DNA from: Oscheius dolichura
Lineage: Eukaryota; Nematoda; Chromadorea; Rhabditida; Rhabditidae
Direction: 5' to 3'
Length of the DNA: 64,000 bases
NCBI GenBank assembly: GCA_932521035.1
Contig: OW051493.1
Coordinates: 5,332,001-5,396,000 of the forward strand
This document shows positions 10,746 through 25,209 of the stretch, piece by piece. Numbering within the stretch: the first letter of the stretch is position 1; the number at the start of each line of letters is the position of its first letter. The translations under genes and the position numbers were made by a program. The notes under the pieces are model-generated. The model did not search any database. It was not told the DNA's origin and saw nothing but the letters and a program-made list of their open reading frames with translations.

Positions 10746-12730
10746 ATTGGCGGGCTATTGTGGGCGACTGAGATTGGATTGGGAGAAAGGGGAAACGGAG
10801 AGCGAGAGGGGCTTCTGACCAGGGATGGCGGTCGTCACAGACAGCTGTTTGCCTTTATGGGACTTGTATAGAGACCTGTCTTTCGATGGGCTGCACTAAA
10901 GCAGACGAGGCAAAATATTATTTCCTTCTCTTGGAAGCGAGGGGAGGGAGGGGGAGAGAAAAAAGAAGAAGAAGAAGAAGAAGAACCAGCTGACAGCCTT
11001 GACACGAAGCTCTGACCGGCGAGAGAAAGGCGTGGTTGCCTCTCTCTCAGCTGATTTTCCGCGCTCTCGCCGAACCGTACGCACTTTTCCTCGCTGGCCC
11101 CCAATAATACCTCCCACTCTACCGGCCGGCATTAGCACGTCTTGTTTTGCGGTAACTCTCTGTTTGCACTTTGACTATCCAACCAGAGGGGCTCTATACG
11201 AACGGGGGAAACCAACTGAACCGACTGTTTGGAAAGAACAAGAACAAATGCCATCGACTCGGGGGTCGGCCTGTTCGAGGGACGACGTATTACTTGGGCC
11301 GGCCTTACCCTGGCAGACTCCTCGATCGGGCAGACACTCTCCGGACATGTCTATTTTTTCCTCGGGAGAGAGGCAAAAACAAGGAACAGGCAGCCTCGGA
11401 GGGGGAGATGGCCGTTTTGGGTACTCGACGGAATGTTTCAAGTGGACCGCGATTGAAAAAAGAACATTCGATTGGATCAGCCGAGGGAGGAGAGCATTAC
11501 AAGCAGATTTGCATGTCGGGAATGTAAATTAGAAGGGACTGGTTCGACTGGAAACACGTTCAAATGGGAAACTTACACCAGAGCTCTTCTGGGCAGAGGG
11601 GACTCTCGGGCCGGCCCATTGTCTTAGGAGAGGCAGAATGACTTACTCGTCTCCTCGACGTACCCCCTGGACAGGGGAGACGAAGGCCATTGCTCGTCGT
11701 GCCAGCCATCTGCTGCCGTCATCTCGGCCAGGTGCAATCGAGATCTTACTGAAACCAGGGAGATGAGCAGGCCGACTGAGGAAATAGAGAAGGAGACTGG
11801 TAAAGGGGATCAGGAACTGGATGCCGCCGAGGAGAGGCTGTAAACTGAACAAACTTAGACACAGAAACATAAAAAAACGGGGGAGATGAGCTGGAAAAGA
11901 GGTCAAAACCTCATGCCAGGTGTTCAAAGGAGACCGACACCTGGCCGAGCGCGTCCTTGAATGCATCTTGTTGTTATCGACACTGAAAATGGACCCAACT
12001 ACCGGGGAAGGAAGACGAGAACCAACAGATCCGTCACCTGGAAGTTTGCTCAGGGGAGGAGTACAAATAGTGCCCTTTTCAGTACATATTCCAGTCACTT
12101 CGAGCTCATCTAGGGGAGGGAGGACTGGGGAGGAGGACAGGGAAGAGTAACTCCCCGTTATCGAGCTGTTTTTACGGGGTACTGTCAACGTCAACAGTCC
12201 GTAATATTCACAGGGTCAACAGTAAGCAGGGGGGACAGGGAGATGGGCTTCGCGCGGGAAAAGAGACTAGAGAAACTGCCAAACAGGGAAAAGACTGTTC
12301 GCTTCGGAGTGTAATAACCGTGTTTATGACTCCTGGAGGATGTTCTCCGCCATATCTCTTCCTTTACCTTGCTGTATTCCCAGCTGGGGTAGTTCATCCT
12401 CTCTTCTGATAGTACACAACCCCCTCGTACCTTTTCCCTCACATGATACTTCCTCTTTTAAACCTCTCCCTTTCTATATTCAGCTTCTTAACTGCATAAA
12501 CTATTTCCGAAAGGAAATTATGGCGGGCTCATTGACGTCGCCCAATCGTAATCAACAACATAAATCTACTTATACGCCCGAATAAGTTATTTCTGAGGAA
12601 AATGAACAAAGGTTTATGCAATTGAGATCACAAATAACCAGCAGGTACCCGTAGTGGCCGTCTCTGTTCTGGTCAAGATTGTCCCTCGTCTATGCCCGAG
12701 TCGGAGTGGGTCGACTTGCCCATCAGATTG
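10746..12730. other. Intergenic, no gene supported
   Basis: About 2 kb between two minus-strand genes. Contains a GAA run and a 183-codon minus-strand open frame (11643-12194) with one hydrophobic stretch but no splice structure or recognisable domain, so I do not call it. Confidence 0.45.
10963..10985. repeat. GAA microsatellite
   Basis: Simple AAG/GAA repeat of about seven units, upstream of the BTBD17-like gene. Nothing suggests a function. Confidence 0.85.
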
Positions 12731-15169
12731 TCACCTGAACTGGAGCGTCTCTCCCAGAGGAGGATTGCCACCTTGTTCCTTGTTAGATGGTCTGTTGTTC
12801 GAGTTCTCGTAGAAGGAGGCCCCTTCCTTCACGCGGGCCTTGGTCGGCCTCGTCGACTTGTCATAGATGAAAAGGGCCAGGTAGCAGGCATTGAAGCCGA
12901 ACTGGAGGTAGTACGGGACCTGGAAGAAGCATTGTGTATCGATGGGGGAAAAGGAGATACCTGGGCCAGTATGCGGGAGATTACGTAGAGCTCGGACTCC
13001 GAGGCCTCGATGACCCCAACTATGAGCCCGAGCCGAGAGAGATTCTCCGGTGTGTTGAGGACGACGTCCACCAGTGCGATCCCCAGCCATCGAAGCACGA
13101 ATGTATGGTGTTTCTGGAGAGTTCTTTGTTATACCAGTAGTTGCATCAGATATCCCACGTTCCCGTCCTACCCTTCCCAGACAGGTGTCTCCTATAGTTT
13201 GGTTGTCTCCCGTCACCATATAATCAGGTTCAATTATTCCTTTTTGAAACACTCTCCACTTGTTAGACAGGAAGGGGAAATACCCCTCACCGTGTTCACT
13301 TTGACAGGGACATTCTTCCTGAGATCGTCCATCTGCAACTGAGCCAAATGGTTCCGCTTGTAGTGGAAGCCGAGGACGACGGACATATCGACGTAGAGGA
13401 TTATCAGACTCGGCACGATGAACGATCTGAACATATATAAATGTTGTCAATTGAAGAGGAGGAACTACCCAGTGGATTCCAAGAAGAGGAAGCTTTTATT
13501 CACCAATGGATAGCCGAAGAGGGAGACCATTGTGCAGCCTCCCTTAACACCTGCTCCGGTTTTGTTCTACTAAACTCACCTTTGGGTCATTGACGACGGC
13601 GAAAAGAAGCCATACATTGAAGAGGATAGAAGCGATAACCACAGTGAACATTGCCTGGAAGAAGTCATCTAGGGGGGACAGTGAGGGGAGGACTTTGAAG
13701 GGCAGTCGCCAGAGGCGGAGGTAGAAGAGAGGATGGTAGACGGAGAGGTAGCGGAGGGTGGACATGAGCAGCCAGCTCCAGATGGAGACAAACGTCGAGA
13801 TGTGCACCGAGAAGGTAACAACCTGTAGCGTATTTAGTCAGGGGACAGCCCGTCTACTCACCTTGCAGATGATGTTGAGGGCGGCAGTCGGGAGGATGTT
13901 GCCCATGGCCGTGGTCTCGGTCGTGATGGATATGACATAGTGGATGAAGATGGAACAAAGTGAGCTGATGTCAGCCACCGCCATAATAAAGAGACAGAGG
14001 CCTTGGCCATTGCTGAAACGAGGATTGACGTCAGCTCGAAATAACGAGATGAATGAGAAATGGCCGATTATTCAAACCTGTAGAGGTCCGAACACTTCTT
14101 GCTCAGCTGACGCATCCGATAGAGGACGAAGAGGTTGCAGGGGATGCCGAGGAGGATGGCCAGGGCGTAGACGATGTAACAGGAGAAGACCACCGTGATC
14201 ATCAGGTCCGAGGGCTCGCCCATCTCTGGAACGGGCAGGGGGATTAGGTACCGGGGAAAAAGACAGTCGGGCAGGTGGAATGACGACAAGCAGCTGGCGG
14301 CAGTGATTGTTTTGCCTACCCGGGTGGACTCACTTTCTTTGTGGAAGACGTCCATCTTCGGGCACAAGGAAGGGGGACACTGGGGGCGAGGAGTGACCCC
14401 GCCTCTCCCTGTTAGGGAGGCTATTTACGGACAAATTATGTAATTTGTTGGAATGGGAAAATAACTTAATCAACACGGCCATTAGTCAATTCCCCTCGAG
14501 GTCATGGGTGGTCAAAACCATTTAGAGGCCAAAAAGTTCCAAATACGCCTCAGAGAGGGGCCCAGAAGGGAGGCTTCTGGGTTGTATTGTCTCTATCATA
14601 AGAGGAATTCCTGTGTTCCGCCTTGTAAGTGAAAGTGACCCTTGACCGCCGTCTCCGTAATTCTTCGAAACGAGTAGGAATTCTAATATTCACGCCTTTT
14701 CATCCGAAGCCTCTGGGGACCGAGGATAGAAGGCAAATTATGACCTCCTTCCCATTTGAGTCTCCTCGAAAAGTGTTCCGAGTAATGGATCAAGACCAAA
14801 TCCAGGGGGATCTCATCAGATGAGCAAAGGTCGTCGGGCTCAAACCTCCACGTGGTTCATCTACTTGACTATGCATATTTGACGAGTTAACGGACGACAG
14901 ATGACTCTAACTTCGGAATTAACCAGTAACACTTCCTCAAATAGGCCCACGATGATATTTTCCAATTATGAAGAAACGCAAAAAAGTAAATGAATTGCCT
15001 CGGAGCTACTTAGAGGGGCACGTGAGCAAATGCCATTAGACTGGCCCCTAGTCACGGGTTACGGTACTGTTTACACGGTATTTTAGAATTAAAATGGGCA
15101 GAGTGGAGAGGACAGCAAACCTGGATAGTCGAGATAGTCGAAAGTGTCATTTGTGTAGTTCTGGGCCAT
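12731..15169 (-). CDS. Rhodopsin-like G protein-coupled receptor, ligand unknown
   Basis: The N-terminal exon (15169-15121) encodes MAQNYTNDTFDYLDY with two N-glycosylation sites. It joins in phase across an 895-base intron to helix 1 (SCYIVYALAILLGIPCNLFV). Later exons give helix 2 (LCLFIMAVADISSLCSIF, with the conserved LxxAD), a helix-2/3 Cys, helix 3 ending LLMSTLRYLSVYHP (the DRY position, with only Arg kept), helix 4/5 (FTVVIASILFNVWLLFAV, IVPSLIILYVDMSVVLG), the third loop, and helices 6-7 (LSRLGLIVGVIEAS, YLQFGFNACYLALFIYD). The tail is about 40 residues. Apart from the first intron, introns are about 37-65 bases. It is divergent from well-known families; a peptide receptor is most likely. 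Surface location and signalling are family knowledge only. Confidence 0.75.
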
Positions 15170-16340
15170 GGCGAGCCGGAGTTGCTCGCGAATGACTGAC
15201 GCAGGCTAGTTCACAAATGAATTTTACGCCCAGAACACCTGGTCAGCCCTTCTCATCGACCCTTTCTCGCATCAGACGGGGGCCCGTCTCGCGTACCGTT
15301 ATGAAACACCACGAGGACCCGCTTATCCCCTCTTCACCACCCCAGGCGTGGGAGAAGGGCCATCTTTTGGATTCGAGGGTTAGACACTGGAATACTCTTC
15401 GGTCAGGTGCAGGAACAGGAGGAGAACAAGAAGCGGGAAACAAGTAATGGTAATCAGAGGGACGAGGGAGCAGGGAACCACTCCTGTTTTGAGGAAGGCC
15501 CTTCTTGACATATATTCCGGTCATATTATTCGCAGACACACGAAATCCTGCAAAACACAATTAGACAAGCAGAGGGACACCGAAGACGCGGATCTTCGAG
15601 GATACACGACATACCGAGGCTATTATTAGGGACACCCTTTGGCTTTATTTCAGTCGCGGGGAACTGGGAAGTGTCCGCGACAAGGAAGCACACATCAGGG
15701 CCCAAGTCGGAAGTTCCCGCTCGACCGTATATAAGATAGAGCAGGCCTCGTCCAACTCACTGAAGCAGTTGAATACAGTTATTCAGCCACCTCTCCAACT
15801 AAATTCTGAACTTGTCTCTTATCGTCCGTTCATTTGAAAAGCGTCCCGTCCTCCGTCTCCCGGCTGGCCGTGCTCTTTTTTCACTGTTTGTTCTGCCCAT
15901 GGCTGATAGTACTGCCCGGCCGACTCACCCTATGTACACTCGCGGGGAGCCGTGCACACTCATTGCAATTTTTGCACTCGCCTTGGTTCTTCATATTTCC
16001 TGTCCCGGATCTCTTCCCTTTCTATCCCCCGGCCCTTGTAATTCTCGTTGCTGGGGAGCCGTATCCATGTCAAAGGAGGGCTTCCTCCAATGGCTTCCTC
16101 TCTCCGCATTTTCTCTCCTCTTTCGAATATTTGTCGTCGAGTTGTTTCCGTGTTACCGTAACAAACACAAGTCGCCCCCCCATGACTGTCCACTAACCGT
16201 CTTGTCCTCCTCTCCTCCCCCTCACTCGCCTTCTCTTCCTCCATTCTCCCCTCGGTTATCTCTATTGTGAATTTTTCTCTTATCGAACAGTGATTCACGT
16301 CCTTTTCTCTCGTCACTTTTATTCAAAGACGCCGTTTCAG
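15170..16340. promoter_or_regulatory. Upstream region of the desaturase gene with a TATA box
   Basis: Divergent spacer between the GPCR (-) and the desaturase (+). A clear TATA box, TATATAAG at 15728-15735, faces the desaturase but lies 600 bases from its ATG. A 5' non-coding exon and intron, or an outron, must lie between, since the ATG follows a CAG acceptor. A 152-codon open frame at 15812-16270 lies in the same span and is probably chance. Confidence 0.5.
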
Positions 16341-18071
16341 ATGGGCCAGTCGGTCTCTCGAGATGATTTCATCTGGACCCTGACCGAGCAGCCCCACATG
16401 AGCCGGCGGGAGACGATCGTCAAGGCCCATCCAGAAATTAAAAAGGTGAGGAATATTTGAAGAGACGTTTCTCTGCCAATAGATCAAATAGAGGGAGAGG
16501 GGATCAAACAAGAACTGAGAGTGACGAGTCCTTCTGGAACATAACAGTTTGTCTGGGGATCCGCCTGTTTTCGAGGAGCAAGTTTTTATCTTCTCAAAGA
16601 TCAGCCATTTGTTTGACGAGGGGGTTTTGACAGAATCCAGGCTTATTCACCCACGACGTGTGCGTGTATTTGGCGGTGCTCTCGAGGTCGATCCCGCGTG
16701 TTGCGTGGCAGACACCCGCGGGAATCAGGGAAACGAGACATTTTGCAGCTCTTCGGCGTCGACCCCTCCTTCCAGTACGTCGTGGTGGCCATGGTCCTCT
16801 TCCAGGTCTTCATGTGTTGGCTACTCAAGGGTTAGATTCTGTGCTTATTGAGTGAGTCCGATTGGACTGTCTCCTCTTGCCCTTCCAAAAAACCGAAGAA
16901 GGATGCCTTCAGACGAGGACTGGACACTCATCCTCCTGGAGGGATACGTCTGTGGAGGGGTCATCAACCACGCCATGACCCTGGCCATCCACGACATCTC
17001 CCACAACACCGTCTACGGAAATTCCCGGCCATTGGCGGTAAGCAGATGTGGCCCTTTTCTTATGTTCCCCGTTTTAGAACCGGCTGTTCGGGTTTATAGC
17101 CAACCTGCCCATTGGAGTGCCGATATCTGTCTCCTTCAAGAAATATCACGTGGAGCATCACAGATATCTGGGGGAGGATGGACTGGACACGGATGTCCCG
17201 ACGGAGCTAGAAGCTCTCTTCTTCACCTCACCTCTCCGGAAGTTCCTCTGGCTGTCTCTCCAGCCATTTTTCTATGCCTTCCGTCCCCTGATCATCTACA
17301 AGAAGGCCCCCACAGATCTCGAGATTTTGAATGCCGTCATCCAGGTGATCCTCCAGTTTTCCCTTTTTACTAGCTCTATTCAGGTCCTCTTCGACGTGGG
17401 AATAGTTTACTTCTTTAGTTTCAAGTCCCTAGCCTATCTCTGGTTCGGGACAAGCATCGCCATGGGGCTGCACCCCTCGGCAGGTCACTTCATCTCGGAG
17501 CACTACATCTTCGACGAGACACAGGAGACATACAGGTCAGTGGAAACGAGGGGCCATCGAGTGAGGCATGAGGAGGACAGACGAGCCAAGAGCTAGGGTA
17601 AATAGGCGGAAGACGATGACTATTTTCAGCTACTACGGCTGGTGGAATCTATGCACTTTCAACGTCGGCTACCACGTGGAACACCACGACTTCCCCTATG
17701 TAAGCATCCCTTAATTTCTCTTTTCACTTACCTTTACTCTAGATTCCTGGGAGAAACCTTCCACTAGTGAGGAAAATAGCCCCTGAACACTACGACAATC
17801 TGTTGCAACATGACTCATGGAGTAGGGTACTGTGGGACTTTATCTGGAAGACGGACATGGGTCCCTATGCCAGGATCAAGAGGAAGCCAAGGGTGCCACA
17901 AGCCTTTTGGGGCAACGACATGCTGGGGCCATACGTGGACGGGGTGAGTGACCGGCTAGGGGACAGGACACGGCCTCCTTTCAGTTTCTACACTACGTGG
18001 GCTTCTACGAATTGAAACGATATGCGGGAAACATGCTGGATCTCAACAATAACAAGAAAAAAGTACTATAA
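16341..18071 (+). CDS. DEGS1: Sphingolipid delta-4 desaturase (dihydroceramide desaturase)
   Basis: Makes ceramide by putting the 4,5-trans double bond into dihydroceramide at the endoplasmic reticulum. Starts [12 protein letters not shown], the myristoylated DEGS N-terminus. All three histidine boxes are present: HDISH (after INHAMTLAI), [10 protein letters not shown], and YHVEHHDFP near the C-terminus. Other family blocks are [32 protein letters not shown] and [14 protein letters not shown]. The second exon ([18 protein letters not shown]) is reached through an unusually long intron of about 300 bases; other introns are about 38-40. The ATG is placed directly on a TTTCAG acceptor. The end, 18071, is only 85 bases from the end of glycerol kinase on the other strand. 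All catalytic residues I can check are intact. Confidence 0.93.
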
Positions 18072-18155
18072 ATGAGCAACTTAACACGTTTATTTGGTAC
18101 CAATCTGAGCAGAGAACAACCACGGGCAGTATATGTACAGGCAACGGCGGGGGGA

Positions 18156-20105
<1,950 letters not shown>

Positions 20106-21636
20106 ACTGAATATTTAGGTGACAGGATACGGTAGGGGGATGGATTATGGAGACAGGGAGTGATTTGGAAGGGGAAAGGGGGAATGCGCCTAATAAAGGG
20201 AGAAACAGACTTTGTGCCCTCTTTAATGGCAAAACCCACGCCTTTTGAGAGCAAAGTATTGGAGCATGGGAAAAGAACAAAGTAGAGGGGTCAGTTCGGT
20301 TGGAAAAGCGTGCGCTTTTTGTCGGGAAGCAGTTCATCATCAATCAACTCTCACGTGGCGACGGAGAGACGGTAGGGCCCACCGGGAGGATGGGGAGGAA
20401 TGGTCGACCGGAGGGGCGGACACCGGGAAGCACTTTCAAAGGTCAAAAAATACCCAAAGAAAGTGTAACGGCGAGCTCTGACGCAGGCGGGAATTCACTC
20501 TTCGTCCCCTGGATATTTTGAAGTTTTCGGACTTTTGGGGCGGGAGAACGGCGTGACTGGGAAGTTGGAACGTGGAGATAATCGGCGAATTAGCAGTAAA
20601 AAGCAATAAAGGTGTGTCATGTGTCGATTTAGATAAACAGTCGGAGCACAGGAGCAGCCGACTGCCGATAGGCAACGCATTTAGAGCATCATGCGCACGA
20701 CAAACAATGGCAGCCATTCCAATAAGGCGAAGAGCAGGGAATGAGGTCACTCGGCTTGGGATGAAACTCACGGGAAGGGGAAGGGGATTACGGTAGATTG
20801 ATTAAGGGTACTGATGGCCTTTAAAATATGTGTTTTGACAGGCGGAGATAACGTGTTCCTGGGAGGAGGGAGACTCACCGAATCGTATCTATCTCTCTGG
20901 GTGTGGCAGAGAGGGGAGAGTCACAGAAGCGGCGGGGATATTTATGCAGAGGAAGCGATCAGCTGATCCGGGAGGGGGGTCAGACAATCATACGGTCAAT
21001 AATAATACTCTCGGGTACAGAGAACGGCAGCCGGCCGAGATGCCATCAGTTCTGCCAAATATTTATTAGAAAACTGGCCGGGAATAGCGTCTCTCGGGTT
21101 AAATAGACCCTTCCCTGCCCTTTTTACCTGTTTCCCCCGATTACGATCTCCCTGTAAAAGACAATGTTTATATTTACCCGGGGAATTTTCCCCCGATGTC
21201 GAGGGGCAGATCGTTCTCTGGGAGGGAAGCCCTCGGGTCGCCCTTATATTTTTAACAGGTTCTCATTACACCCCTGACAGATGGCCGGTACTTCGCAGAA
21301 GAGAGAAGACTTTGGACAGGGAGGGAACCATTGAGCGGTGGCCGTAAAGATCGATGAGAATCGACGTAATGATAGCAGGAGGGGTCCCGAGCAGGCGGGC
21401 CGGGTGGGCACGGCAACAGTTATTTTATTGAAGAAGAATTATTATAAGAAAATGATATAATAGATAGACAGGGGAAGACAGGGGGATAGGCGACGCGCGT
21501 AGGAATGCGCGATGAAACATCCATCAGATCGGGCCGGACGGTCTAGGTTATTCGGCATACGAGGACAGCGGCGGGTAGTTCCACGACCACTCCACCGTCC
21601 GGGCCGTCTCCCCGTCCATATGCAAGCCATCTTGTT
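20106..21636. other. Intergenic, no gene supported
   Basis: Upstream of glycerol kinase and downstream of the S1-like gene. The open frames seen are short and lack recognisable splice structure. The 3' half is rich in GGAGG runs. Confidence 0.45.
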
Positions 21637-22792
21637 TTATGAACCTGGAACTGACTCTTTTCGGGGACTAGTAAAATACCAGGTGATGTTCGTCCGGCTG
21701 GGAGCTGCCCTTCCAAAGACGTCGAAGGTCTTCGTAAAGCCAAAGAGGCCGTAGGCGTCACACCAGAAATGATGGTTACCTGGAACAGGAGATAGTCGTC
21801 ATAATGATCACCACCCCCGCCGGGGAGACGGATACTTTCCGTCGTCTGTCAGGAGCCGTCCATATAAGCGGCCCTTTGTTACGGCGGTTCTAATAAACTC
21901 GGCCTCTAATTACTCTGTTTTGTTCCTCTTCTCGGTACGGGGCACGCACCTCGATCAAAGTCGACGAACTTGAAACGTAGCTGACTCCGGGGTGCCAAGA
22001 AGTGGTCCCTGTGATCTACCAGCACACTTTGACATCGCAGTCGGACGTTGGCGTCCGCCAGATTCACTATTCCCACCTGAAATCGGCCGTCCTCCCCCAG
22101 ACCAAAGAGGTTTAAAATTCCCCGTCATCTTCATTTTCCGCGTCAGTGGGATCTCCTCCTTTGTGTCGCCTTGTGCCCTCCATAAGACCCGGCCGTCCAG
22201 ATTCTTTCAAATTTATGAAATTCAATTTCCATAGGGATGTTCACTTGTTTGCCATAAGCTCTCGACTTCCCCCTCCGCCCTGACAACACTGAGAGTAAAA
22301 CGGGGAATACTCCTAGTTCTCGGAAACAATCGGGGCCCACTGACCCAAATTGGACCCGTGTCTCTGTCTGATTCACACTTCCTCGCCACGGGTCCAGGTG
22401 CCCCGTCGCCCTCTCTCCTTATAATTTGTCCCTCGAAGACATCACAAGATCTAAATTCGAGATTCGAGAAAGCTGCATGGCTAATGAGAGACCCCCGCAC
22501 TTCCATAATCTGTTTTTATTTGCACCTCCGGTGGTTTGGCCCCTCTCCCGGGTCCTATACTAACTCTTTCTTTTTCTAGGCTTACTGTAGCTTCTAAATC
22601 TCAGAAAAAAAGATAGTATATATGGCGGGGTCGGGGGCGAAACCTCGTTATAAGTTCAAGTACCGCTCCGGGGGGACAGGCCCCCGTCTGTCTGCCCCCG
22701 TCTTTTCCTCGACCCACCTCGTTGCTTTGTCGATGTCTCTTCATGTCCACCGCCTGGACTGTGAACAGGGCGAGCAGGAGGAGCAGGATCAT
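21637..22792 (-). CDS. Secreted protein resembling the plant self-incompatibility S1 domain
   Basis: Three exons, 22792-22718, 22076-21950 and 21779-21637, join in perfect phase to 115 codons. Exon 1 is a signal peptide (MILLLLLALFTVQA), with its ATG directly on a CTTTCAG acceptor. The mature part reads like the S1 family (PF05938): VGIVNLADANVRLRCQS, then DHRDHFLAPRSQLRFKF, then HHFWCDAYG, then KTFDVFG. In plant S1 proteins the same order occurs (N-L, hydrophobic-H-C-x-S, a Leu-ladder ending in F-x-F, a second F-x-C, and the final F-D-V-Y). Two cysteines sit where the S1 disulfide pair is. Plant S1 proteins are small secreted stigma ligands. The role here is unknown and the match was judged by eye. 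The first intron is 641 bases. Confidence 0.6.
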
Positions 22793-23987
22793 CTGAAAGT
22801 GGCCAGGTGTTCCTCGTGGGTCGGGTCCCTCCGGGGCGAGAGGAGTGGGCTAATTAACAGGCCCATCCCCGGGGCTTATCTCCCTCTCTTTTGATTGCTA
22901 TTCTCTCCCCAATTGTGTTTAGTCAAATGACTTCAAACAAACTTTTCCCTCTTCCTCTCTCCCTCAAGGAATGGGCGTCGCCCCCTCCCCCCAGGTTAGA
23001 TTAAATTTCCCAGAAATGTATGTGTGAATTATTTGAAGATGGCCAGAAAGAAGAACAATAGGGCCTTCGCCTAAATAGCTAGGTTTCTGACGCCGTGGAA
23101 GTTGAATTACGCCCTCTCTCCCGCGTCACCCTACAGAATCTGCAGTCGTTAGCTGCCCCTTCGAATGTTTTGAGAGGCTATCATTGAGCCAATTTGGGTC
23201 TGGGACTTTGATATTACTTCCTCTGACTGCTCCCCCTTAAACATGCCCCCCACCCTCAAGGAACACGCCACCTGAAATATCCATGGGGTCACACTTCCCG
23301 TCCTCTAAAAGACTCACCTTGTAGGCGACGGCCACCGGAGGAGGACGACTGATTGTCTCGTCTTCCCTAAATTGGATAACCTCATATTTTCTAACGTAAA
23401 GAGAGGAGGGGGATGTTTAGCCGGCCTAGCCAGGAATGAGCGGCCTCCCCGATTTATAAACAAAGGCCCGGCCGGCCACCGAAACATCCTGATTTCCTTT
23501 TTTTTATTTTACCAGCTGGCTAATTGCCTGTTGCACACCCCGGAACGACCTCCCCAATAGACGAAGGATGATTGGGCAGCCGGTGGTCGGCTCTGTCTCC
23601 CAATCTTTAGTCCTGCTAAAAAAACGGCTGATTAGATTTGTTGGCCCGGTTCCAGGAGCAAACTTCCAATTAAAACGAAAAGATGTTTGAGCTGCCAGTT
23701 TCTAGGCCACCTCCTATCCTCCAATGGCGATCATACAAGTTGTTCCTTTCTTTATTTGACGACGCTTTCCTTCATTCTTTATGGAAAGAATGACCCATCG
23801 TTGTTTGCAGTCCATGAGACCTCACTTTTTTCTCTCCTTTCCCTACACATCCCCTAAATCAGCTTCCGTTTCAAAATCGGACGAAGCCATAACTGCCAAT
23901 CCTCCCTCGTCCTGCTACGTCCTCCTCTAATACCCCCTCGTCCTCTTCCCCCTTCCCCCGTGTTTCGTTGATTCTTCGTCCTTCCAG
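22793..23987. other. Divergent spacer between two secreted-protein genes
   Basis: Both flanking genes start with a signal peptide and read outward, so promoters for both should lie here. Several pyrimidine-rich stretches; no coding exon recognised. Confidence 0.45.
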
Positions 23988-24595
23988 ATGGGTTCCCTTG
24001 CTCTGTTGTTATATTCCGTATTGGCAGTCCTGCTGGCCGTCTCAGCACAATTCGACAACTCGGTCTTCGTGAGTCCCCTCCCCGGCCCGGCCAGTTCCAT
24101 TCAGATGGGTAAAGAGTGCGAAGCAGCGTTTCACTGTTGGAGGACGGAAGCGGTCGACCAGTTCGGACAGCCTCTGAGTCTTGCCGGTGAGCCCCTCTAA
24201 TCCCTGTTGTCTCCTCCTAAAACTCTCGACGTCATCCGTATTTTAATTAGGCAAATAATGAGCATGTGGTCAAAGGGACAGCCCCGGCTCGCTCCAAAAC
24301 GTAAAATAGAGACACTCGAAAAGATGACGCGTCAGCCCTAATTGACTTCCCCCTAAGAAAATAATCTTGCCCGTAATTGGCCCGGGTGGCTCTATTTTTA
24401 AATGAGAGAAGAAGCCGTTTTTAGCGCCTACGAGAGGAAAACGATTGGAAATTGGAGGAAGCAGATCGAAAGGAGGTAGGCCGCCTGTCCCCCTGCCCCC
24501 AACCCCCGAATTCAGGCAAATGCCGGTGTATCGACGGTCGCTGCCAGCTCTTCCACCTCTCCACGTCCAGTTTCTTTGCCTGCGAAGAATTCTAG
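23988..24595 (+). CDS. Small secreted cysteine-rich protein
   Basis: Two exons, 23988-24186 and 24516-24595, give 92 residues. The ATG stands directly on a CCTTCCAG acceptor. A signal peptide (LALLLYSVLAVLLAVSAQ) is followed by a mature part of about 70 residues with cysteines in the order KEC, HC, KCRC, RC, AC. The exon junction falls at G/KCRC and is in phase. The stop is TAG after ACEEF. I do not recognise a named family. The compact size and even number of cysteines would suit a disulfide-bonded peptide acting outside the cell, but that is inference. The intron is 329 bases, long for this window. Confidence 0.6.
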
Positions 24596-25209
24596 AATAC
24601 CGTGTTCTCTTCACTTCCCCTCTCAAACAACGCGTTCTCTTGTTCTTCTTCGTTTGCCGGGATTAGCATTTCCGATGGGCATTCTCTATGAGCTCTCGCG
24701 TCAGAAGGCGGCCGGTACTGGGCACCACCCCAAAAAAAGATAGTAACAATAGACACAAGTCATCGGACACGTGGGAGGACCTTTCCCAAAAAAGAGAGAC
24801 TAGATGACTATTTAACGTGTTGTGCCTGTTTCTCTTCCCCATGAATAAGCGACAATGTTTGTTGTTCGAGATGACGAAAACTTCGCACATTGGTTGTTGT
24901 CGCAGCAACTGCCAAGTATAGTCCCCGAGGCGAGCGACAGCCCGGATTAGGTACCCCTGTAGACGCCACCCGAATGCTACGTAAACCCTTAGCCGGAGAC
25001 ATCACACAAACAAATGGGATATCCAGCAAGTGCAACGAGAAACAATCGTTTACTGACGTCAAAAGATACAGAAAAGCCTACTTATCACGGTTATCAAATT
25101 CATTGGAAAGGGAGATTCTAAATATTGAAGAGGAGCCGCCTCGCTCGAAGGGGCAGCTGTCGGATCCGTCGGCTGTCCATCTCCGGGCCGGTCACCACAT
25201 CTACTAAAG
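24596..25209. other. Intergenic, nothing seen
   Basis: Convergent spacer between two secreted-protein genes. No coding structure, repeat or RNA gene recognised. Confidence 0.45.

Noticed and set aside
11643-12194. 183-codon minus-strand open frame with one hydrophobic stretch
   Set aside because: Composition looks like translated intergenic DNA and no splice sites frame it.
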